28,993 nucleotides of DNA from a virus. How positions within the stretch are numbered: position 1 is the first letter of the stretch; every line of letters starts with the position of its first letter. The position numbers and the translations under genes were made by a program. Shown here piece by piece: positions 24,794 to 28,993 of the stretch. The stretch spans positions 1-28,993 of IMG/VR virus record IMGVR_UViG_3300025674_000267; one strand, 5' to 3'. The notes under the pieces were generated by a model. The model was not told where the DNA came from, made no database searches, and saw only the letters and a program-made list of their open reading frames with translations.

Positions 24794-25958
24794 AGTTAGT
24801 GAACCAATGCGTAGTAAGGTAGAAGGGATGACGGTGTTTAACACCACCCAGTTGGACAGCACAAAACAAAAGATGTTTTTCGGACCCCCTCTCGGGGTCC
24901 AGCGTTATGATAAGTTCAAGTATCCTGTGTTCGATAAACTGACACAGCAACAGCTTGGATACTTCTGGAGACCCGAAGAGGTATCTCTCCAGAAGGATCG
25001 TGCTGACTATCAAACTCTAAACGCAGCACAAAAGCACATCTTCACCAGTAACCTTAAGTATCAGATTCTCCTGGATTCTGTGCAGGGTCGTGGTCCTGGT
25101 ATGGCATTCATGCCCTACTGTTCGCTTCCAGAACTAGAAGGTGCCATGAATATCTGGCAGACCATGGAGATGGTCCACAGTCGCTCCTATACCCACATCA
25201 TCAAGAATGTATATGCTGACCCCTCTGATGTCTTTGATAAAATTTTAGATGATGATAAGATTCTTTCTAGAGCACAGTCTGTGACTGCTGCTTATGATGA
25301 ATTTTTGCGGGCAGCACAGGAGTGGGGTGCTGGTCGTCAGTGGGAACATGCTTTAGAAGGTGTCGATAACGCTAAGTGGGAACTCAATGACCTTAAAAGA
25401 AAACTCTACAGAGCGGTTTCTAATGTCTACATTCTTGAAGGAATTAGATTCTACGTCTCGTTTGCATGTAGTTTCGCCTTTGGCGAACTTAAACTCCTGG
25501 AAGGAAGTGCTAAAATTATCGGACTCATCGCAAGAGATGAATCCCAACACATGACAATCACTCAGAATATTCTAAACTATTGGAAGAAGGGTGACGATCC
25601 AGAGATGCAAGAGATTGCCAAGGAGGAAGAACAAAATGTCTATGACATGTTCCGTCAGTGTGTGGAAGAGGAGAAGCTTTGGGCACAATATCTGTTCAAG
25701 GATGGTTCTATCATCGGTCTAAATGATAAGCTTCTTGCTAAGTATGTTGAGTGGACTGCCAATCGTCGCCTGAAGTCTATCGGACTGAAGGCAATCTTTG
25801 ACACTCCTGTCAGCAACAACCCTCTGCCTTGGACAGAGCACTGGTTATCCTCTAAGGGTATGCAAGTTGCTCCACAGGAGACAGAGGTTGAATCATATCT
25901 AATTGGGAGCATCAAACAAGATGTCAAAAAAGACACCTTCGCAGGATTTCAACTATAA
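24774..25958 (+). CDS. nrdB: NrdB, class Ia ribonucleotide reductase small subunit
   Basis: This di-iron/tyrosyl-radical subunit partners NrdA. Ligands and radical residues align with E. coli: Asp101 (LLDSVQG), Glu132, His135 and radical Tyr139 in EMVHSRSYTHII, then the RDESQHM motif. The GTG start at 24774 has a strong GAGGAGG 6 bases upstream and overlaps nrdA by 20 bases. An ATG at 24828 would give 376 residues, E. coli length, so the first 18 residues may be an extension. Near 24882-24900 the coding sequence holds a strong hairpin. Confidence 0.96.
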   Translation: MTAAKFRVSEPMRSKVEGMTVFNTTQLDSTKQKMFFGPPLGVQRYDKFKYPVFDKLTQQQLGYFWRPEEVSLQKDRADYQTLNAAQKHIFTSNLKYQILLDSVQGRGPGMAFMPYCSLPELEGAMNIWQTMEMVHSRSYTHIIKNVYADPSDVFDKILDDDKILSRAQSVTAAYDEFLRAAQEWGAGRQWEHALEGVDNAKWELNDLKRKLYRAVSNVYILEGIRFYVSFACSFAFGELKLLEGSAKIIGLIARDESQHMTITQNILNYWKKGDDPEMQEIAKEEEQNVYDMFRQCVEEEKLWAQYLFKDGSIIGLNDKLLAKYVEWTANRRLKSIGLKAIFDTPVSNNPLPWTEHWLSSKGMQVAPQETEVESYLIGSIKQDVKKDTFAGFQL

Positions 25959-26319
25959 GTTTGAGCACCACTGGGGAGGAGAAAGAACCAAGATCCAAAA
26001 GATTAAGGGGTGGATTAAAAAACAAAAACCACCCTTTAATAAAATACTCATGCATCTTTTCTCCTACATTGAGGTGTGGTACTGGGAAGGAAAAGTCATA
26101 CAAACTATGACTGGTGTTGATGCTGAGGTTGAAAAAATACATGAACTATGGGACAATGAGCACAGCACCAAACCAACAGTGGAAGAGGGACCTTCTAGCG
26201 TGTCCGACCTTCCCACTCTCAGAATTAGAAATCCAGTTGTTGAGAGAGGGACCGAAGAGTCTGGCACAAGCGTGGCACCTCCAAGCACTAAGATACAAAT
26301 ACCTGACCCGTGGGAATAA
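25921..26319 (+). CDS. Unknown protein (132 aa)
   Basis: The ATG at 25921 lies 38 bases inside nrdB, with GGGAG upstream. The N-terminal half is basic and aromatic (NYKFEHHWGGERTKIQKIKG, LFSYIEVWYWEGK), the C-terminal half Ser/Thr/Pro/Glu-rich and probably disordered. I recognise no family. The stop overlaps the next ATG. Confidence 0.65.
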   Translation: MSKKTPSQDFNYKFEHHWGGERTKIQKIKGWIKKQKPPFNKILMHLFSYIEVWYWEGKVIQTMTGVDAEVEKIHELWDNEHSTKPTVEEGPSSVSDLPTLRIRNPVVERGTEESGTSVAPPSTKIQIPDPWE

Positions 26320-26984
26320 TGAAAAGTAATACTATATTATTTGAGAGTGATCCACCACAAACTCCATATGCACCTGACTATAAGTATCTAATCTATGAAA
26401 CATATCATGGAGATGCTATAGACACTGCTGAGATTGCTAGGTTCTTTCTGCAGAAAGAAGATGAGATTCTTGCCCTACCAGAATCAGATTCTGGGGAGAC
26501 TGGACTCCCTAGGAAGAGCACTACAAACAGACACAGGAACTATAATGTCTTTCAATATCAAGATGAATGTTCTGAGTTACCTAAACTTCGTAGAGCGATC
26601 AAGAGGGCACACAAAGAGTATGGCAGGACATTGTTTGGTGACTTCTACAAGTATGACAAACGATTGTTCATTCGGTGTTGGGTGAATATAATGAGGAGGG
26701 GTCAGAAGATCATGCCTCACATTCATTCAACACATCCACACACATATCTTGGTGGACACTTTACTGTAGCATGTTATGACTCTGCTACAATCTATCTCAA
26801 CCCTATTAATCAATTGCATAATGGTGAGAGATATCAAAGTCATAATGTGGAAGGGAAACTAACTTTGTTTCCAAATAATGTTCCACATGAGACTACTAAA
26901 CACATGGATGACAGACCTAGGATTACGATTGCATTTGATCTAACTCCTATTGCTGACCCAGGATCTACTCTAGTCCCACTATAA
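26319..26984 (+). CDS. 2OG-Fe(II) oxygenase family protein
   Basis: This putative dioxygenase has WVNIMRRGQKIMPHIHSTHP (His134, His136), TYLGGHFTV, then GKLTLFPNNVPHE (His190) and Arg201 in RITIAFDLTP. It shares this whole layout with the oxygenase at 6118. ATG 26319 with GGGA upstream is preferred to the GTG at 26310. The substrate is unknown. Its TAA stop is part of the following late promoter. Confidence 0.85.
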   Translation: MKSNTILFESDPPQTPYAPDYKYLIYETYHGDAIDTAEIARFFLQKEDEILALPESDSGETGLPRKSTTNRHRNYNVFQYQDECSELPKLRRAIKRAHKEYGRTLFGDFYKYDKRLFIRCWVNIMRRGQKIMPHIHSTHPHTYLGGHFTVACYDSATIYLNPINQLHNGERYQSHNVEGKLTLFPNNVPHETTKHMDDRPRITIAFDLTPIADPGSTLVPL

Positions 26985-26987
26985 ATA
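26980..26987 (+). promoter_or_regulatory. T4-late-like promoter TATAAATA
   Basis: An exact late consensus overlapping the TAA of the oxygenase gene. By T4 spacing, transcription would begin near 26993, inside the AGGAG ribosome-binding site (26991-26995). Confidence 0.7.
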
Positions 26988-27003
26988 TTCAGGAGATTAC
27001 ATT

Positions 27004-27336
27004 ATGAACATGTGGCAAAAAATCAAGAGTATTCGAATCCCTGGATCTATCGTGGCAGCGTCTTTGACGGGAGCGATATTGGGGACTACTATGGTTTTGT
27101 TTACCGTATTACCTGTAGCACCACCAACCGTTCGTACATCGGAAGAAAGTATTTCTGGCAAAAACGAAAGCCTCCAAGTGTGGATAAAACTAAAAAGCGG
27201 AGAAGAGTTACTAGTGAAAGTAACTGGAAACTCTACTATGGAAGTTCTGATGAACTTAAGGCGGATCTTAAACTCTATGGACGGGACGCTTTTAGTAGAG
27301 AAATCCTTTCCCTCCACACCACCCCAGGCAGAGTAA
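27004..27336 (+). CDS. Possible overprinted membrane protein (110 aa)
   Basis: An ATG at 27004 has an ideal AGGAG 8 bases upstream, yet its frame overlaps the GIY-YIG gene almost completely. The product has a basic N-terminus, a hydrophobic segment (SIVAASLTGAILGTTMVLFT, near 15-34) and a soluble tail containing KLKSGEELLVKVTGNS. Either it is a real overprinted protein, or the strong start site is used in another way. Homology cannot be judged here. Confidence 0.4.
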   Translation: MNMWQKIKSIRIPGSIVAASLTGAILGTTMVLFTVLPVAPPTVRTSEESISGKNESLQVWIKLKSGEELLVKVTGNSTMEVLMNLRRILNSMDGTLLVEKSFPSTPPQAE

Positions 27337-27464
27337 ACTATGAAGAGACACGCCAGTTGTTCCTCAATGATGTCCTGACACAATCCTTGACGGATGGCAC
27401 CCCCGCGTACTACAATAGCAACATCTTAGGACGGTACTACCGCAAGGATTACTTTCCTAAATAA
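27012..27464 (+). CDS. GIY-YIG-like endonuclease
   Basis: A 150-residue protein matching a widespread phage endonuclease-like family: YYGFVYRITCSTTNRSYIGR at 26-45 holds the GIY (GFVY) and YIG motifs, SREILSLHTTPGR follows, and NYEETRQL near 109-116 supplies the candidate catalytic Glu. Family members are nicking or homing-type nucleases, or degrade host DNA (compare T4 endonuclease II). No ATG is available; a GTG at 27012 is the likely start, 16 bases from AGGAG, so expression may be weak. Its stop forms part of a late-promoter box. Confidence 0.75.
   Translation: MAKNQEYSNPWIYRGSVFDGSDIGDYYGFVYRITCSTTNRSYIGRKYFWQKRKPPSVDKTKKRRRVTSESNWKLYYGSSDELKADLKLYGRDAFSREILSLHTTPGRVNYEETRQLFLNDVLTQSLTDGTPAYYNSNILGRYYRKDYFPK
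27457..27464 (+). promoter_or_regulatory. T4-late-like promoter box CTAAATAA
   Basis: CTAAATAA includes the TAA stop of the endonuclease gene. Transcription from here would give the lysozyme gene a leader of about 74 bases that holds the hairpin structure at 27471-27520. Confidence 0.5.
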
Positions 27465-27470
27465 CACGAG

Positions 27471-27520
27471 CCGTGGGCACTGCCTCCTGAGAAGGAGGAA
27501 CCTCTCCTTTGCCTAGACGG
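27471..27520 (+). ncRNA. Candidate structured leader RNA
   Basis: CCGT-GGGCA (27471-27479) can pair with TGCCT-ag-ACGG (27510-27520), a nine-pair stem with a two-base bulge and one G-T pair. Inside lies CCTCCT-GAGA-AGGAGG (27483-27498), a six-pair hairpin with a GNRA loop. A competing hairpin AAGGAG/CTCCTT (27492-27509) cannot form at the same time. No start codon is well placed for the AGGAGG. Function unknown. Confidence 0.45.
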
Positions 27521-27542
27521 ATGCTGAGTTCAATTTAATTTA

Positions 27543-28148
27543 GTGCTTAAAAAATTACTGCCACTTGCTTTGGCAACTTCTGTTCCTGCTGCTTGTGCTT
27601 ATCCACTAATCAGTGAGATCAAAAATCCTCCTCCAGTTGATGTAACTGTCAATGTAGAGAAAGCAGTTCCTATCGAAGTGGTAGAAAAATCTTGGAAGTG
27701 TCCTGGATGTAATTACAATGAAAAATATGTCCTTGAGCAACTCCAAAAGAAAACAAAGATCTCTGATCGCAATGCCCTTGCAACGATCATGGGAAACATT
27801 AAATCAGAAAGCAACTTCCATCCCAACATCTGCGAGGGAGGTGCTAGAGTTCCTTACAATCGTTGCCTTCGCGGTGGCTACGGACTCATTCAGTGGACCT
27901 CTACGAACCGTTATCTGGGGTTAGGTAAGTTCGCTAAGAAGTATGGATACGACCCCTCCAGTCTTGAGGGACAAACTGCATACATGATTAACGAGTATAC
28001 TTTCCAGAGGTATCTTCCCGAATTTGAAGGTCCTGGTCAGACTGTATCTCAGTATATGGTCGGAGCATATTACTGGTTAGGATGGGGCATCAAGGGATAC
28101 CGTGAACACTATGCCTACCAGTACACAAAGAAACTGGTTTATTCTTGA
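27543..28148 (+). CDS. Secreted lysozyme-like peptidoglycan hydrolase
   Basis: From the GTG at 27543 (no Shine-Dalgarno) the protein has a signal peptide: Lys3-Lys4, a hydrophobic core LLPLALATSVPAA and an AxA-type cleavage site near ACA. The catalytic part matches phage tail-lysozyme (Phage_lysozyme2-like) domains: ALATIMGNIKSESNFHP with Glu89 the likely catalytic acid, then GYGLIQWTS near 112-120. A CPGC pair at 53-56 may bind zinc or form a disulfide. A Sec-exported hydrolase is unusual for a T4-like endolysin. The gene could act in lysis or at infection. Confidence 0.8.
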   Translation: MLKKLLPLALATSVPAACAYPLISEIKNPPPVDVTVNVEKAVPIEVVEKSWKCPGCNYNEKYVLEQLQKKTKISDRNALATIMGNIKSESNFHPNICEGGARVPYNRCLRGGYGLIQWTSTNRYLGLGKFAKKYGYDPSSLEGQTAYMINEYTFQRYLPEFEGPGQTVSQYMVGAYYWLGWGIKGYREHYAYQYTKKLVYS

Positions 28149-28173
28149 CAAAACCGAATAGACCCTTTAGAAT
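28145..28173 (+). promoter_or_regulatory. Sigma-70-type promoter (TTGACA-17-TAGAAT)
   Basis: A perfect TTGACA (28145-28150), overlapping the TGA of the lysozyme gene, and TAGAAT (28168-28173) with a 17-base spacer. It should give early transcription of the 28214 gene and the tRNAs. Confidence 0.7.
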
Positions 28174-28186
28174 GCTCTGAAGGGTC
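28161..28186 (+). repeat. Inverted repeat between early and late promoters
   Basis: GACCCTTTAG (28161-28170) pairs with CTGAAGGGTC (28177-28186) with one T-G pair and a six-base loop. No run of T follows, so it is not a classic terminator. It covers the -10 of the early promoter and could be an operator or an RNA hairpin. Confidence 0.5.
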
Positions 28187-28188
28187 AC

Positions 28189-28195
28189 ATAAATA
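28189..28195 (+). promoter_or_regulatory. T4-late-like promoter box ATAAATA
   Basis: CATAAATAA lies 18 bases before the ATG at 28214, directly after the inverted repeat. Confidence 0.5.
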
Positions 28196-28213
28196 AAAAC
28201 AAAAAACTTTGCT

Positions 28214-28576
28214 ATGATTTTGCGAGCACTCCAACAATTGATTAAACCTTTCACTGGCATCCCTGCCCCAGATTATCTAGAGGATGATGAATGGTTCGGT
28301 CCCGCTACTCTGAGTGAGAAGCAACTCTCACTTAAGGAAGCTCGTGCTCAAGCAGAAGCAGATCTTCAAATCTTATCTCACGAAGACGAACACCATGGTC
28401 CTGTGGAGGTTGACAACATCCATGAAGTCATGTACAATATCGCTACTGGCGGAGGTAGAACCACTACACAACTTGACCCTATGCCTGAGTTAGGTGGTGG
28501 ATCTGAAAACTTCCAAGAGGGTCCCAGTGGTCCTGGTGGATGGATGTCAGGCACAGGTATGCGTCAGTTTGACTGA
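28214..28576 (+). CDS. Unknown protein (120 aa)
   Basis: An acidic protein with a short amphipathic N-terminus (MILRALQQLIKPF), a helical Ala/Glu/Leu-rich centre (EKQLSLKEARAQAEADLQIL) and a Gly-rich tail ending GTGMRQFD. It has tandem early and late promoters. I recognise no family. The tail suggests disorder. Confidence 0.65.
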   Translation: MILRALQQLIKPFTGIPAPDYLEDDEWFGPATLSEKQLSLKEARAQAEADLQILSHEDEHHGPVEVDNIHEVMYNIATGGGRTTTQLDPMPELGGGSENFQEGPSGPGGWMSGTGMRQFD

Positions 28577-28588
28577 CGCTCTGCCTTT

Positions 28589-28675
28589 GGAGAGTTGGCC
28601 GAGTGGACGATGGCGCAGCACTGGAAATGCTGTAAGGGGGCAACTTCTTCGAGAGTTCGAATCTCTCACTCTCCG
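28589..28675 (+). tRNA. tRNA-Ser (GGA)
   Basis: The 7-pair acceptor stem GGAGAGT/ACTCTCC, the anticodon stem CAGCA/TGCTG with loop CTGGAAA giving anticodon GGA, and a long variable arm show a class II serine tRNA. The T-arm holds GTTCGAATC. The discriminator base is G (28675), as in bacterial serine tRNAs. CCA is not encoded; TTGACA of the next promoter follows directly. Confidence 0.93.
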
Positions 28676-28704
28676 TTGACAATCTGACCAGTCTTTGGTA
28701 TGAT
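28676..28704 (+). promoter_or_regulatory. Sigma-70-type promoter between tRNA genes (TTGACA-17-TATGAT)
   Basis: TTGACA (28676-28681) begins on the base after tRNA-Ser; TATGAT (28699-28704) follows after 17 bases. The predicted start near 28711 is close to the first base of tRNA-Arg (28713), so the tRNA pair may be made with almost no 5' leader. Confidence 0.65.
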
Positions 28705-28712
28705 TGTCCCAT

Positions 28713-28789
<77 letters not shown>

Positions 28790-28872
28790 GTCGGTATGGC
28801 GGAATTGGTAGACGCGCTGGGTTTAGGTTCCAGTGTCCTTGCGACGTGGAGGTTCAAGTCCTCTTACCGACA
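28790..28872 (+). tRNA. tRNA-Leu (TAG)
   Basis: The acceptor stem GTCGGTA/TACCGAC, the anticodon stem CTGGG/TCCAG with loop TTTAGGT (anticodon TAG), a long variable arm and discriminator A are those of a class II leucine tRNA. CCA is not encoded. It abuts tRNA-Arg with no spacer. Confidence 0.93.
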
Positions 28873-28893
28873 TTCCAACTTACTAATTGGATC

Positions 28894-28993
28894 ATGTCTT
28901 TAATTTCACAAAAAGATAGAGAAATTGTTATAGCAGCACTTGAAGCATATTCTGCTGATGCTGCAACTTTAGAGTATTACTTAGGTACTCCAA
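28894..28993 (+). CDS. Partial protein of unknown function, cut by window edge
   Basis: An ATG at 28894 after the tRNA cluster opens a frame that runs off the window (33 codons). The start MSLISQKDREIVIAALEAYS looks helical and acidic. No family can be named from this part. Confidence 0.6.
   Translation, partial: MSLISQKDREIVIAALEAYSADAATLEYYLGTP

Noticed and set aside
28876-28889. CCAA/TTGG short repeat after tRNA-Leu as a terminator or att site
   Set aside because: Four pairs only, no T run, and no integrase or matching second site in the window.

Overview
The window is part of a T4-like myovirus of marine picocyanobacteria (Synechococcus or Prochlorococcus; a Kyanoviridae-type cyanophage). 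This rests on near-complete T4 replication genes (gp45, gp44, gp62, RegA, gp43, UvsX, gp41, gp61, NrdA/NrdB) interleaved with typical cyanophage auxiliary genes (CobS-like ATPase, SpeD, MazG, Hsp20, 2OG-Fe(II) dioxygenases). Every gene lies on the + strand. Stop/start overlaps of 4 bases are common, and there is no gene-free stretch above 300 bases; the longest gap is about 130 bases, before hsp20. No insertion sequence, CRISPR array or integrase was seen.

Layout. 1-13.8 kb is the replication and early block: cobS (cut by the window edge), two small genes, gp45 clamp, speD, two small unknowns, gp44, a small gene overlapped by a Dam-type methylase, a small gene, a 2OG oxygenase, gp62, regA, a second 2OG oxygenase, hsp20, two unknowns, gp43, a small gene, uvsX, gp41, mazG, a thioredoxin and a small unknown. 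A terminator hairpin whose loop carries a late-promoter box separates this block from the next. 14.05-19.3 kb is a tightly coupled late cassette: a 611-residue unknown, a protein with nucleotidyltransferase/ligase motifs (KxDG ... EGxVV), a HxGH-type nucleotidyltransferase, and several small charged proteins. Two of these begin with 10-residue leaders that look like T4 capsid-targeting sequences. A strong terminator follows. 19.4-21.5 kb holds an Ig-like virion-type protein and three conserved unknowns, one a coiled-coil membrane protein. 21.5-26 kb carries gp61 primase and nrdA/nrdB. 26-28.6 kb carries a third 2OG oxygenase, a GIY-YIG endonuclease that shares its DNA with an alternative reading frame, a secreted lysozyme-like protein behind a structured leader, and an unknown. 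The right edge has tRNA-Ser(GGA), tRNA-Arg(TCT), tRNA-Leu(TAG) and the start of another gene.

Regulation. Three host-like sigma-70 promoters (TTGACA, 17-base spacer, A/T-rich -10) and seven T4-late-like boxes (TATAAATA/CTAAATA) are visible; four of the late boxes also contain the stop codon of the gene before them. Together the genes build the replisome (clamp, loader, polymerase, helicase, primase, recombinase), supply nucleotides (NrdAB, MazG) and modify the host (SpeD, Hsp20, CobS). The late cassette is the most likely place for undescribed biology: a possible nucleotidyl-transfer/end-processing set beside proteins that may be packaged in the capsid.
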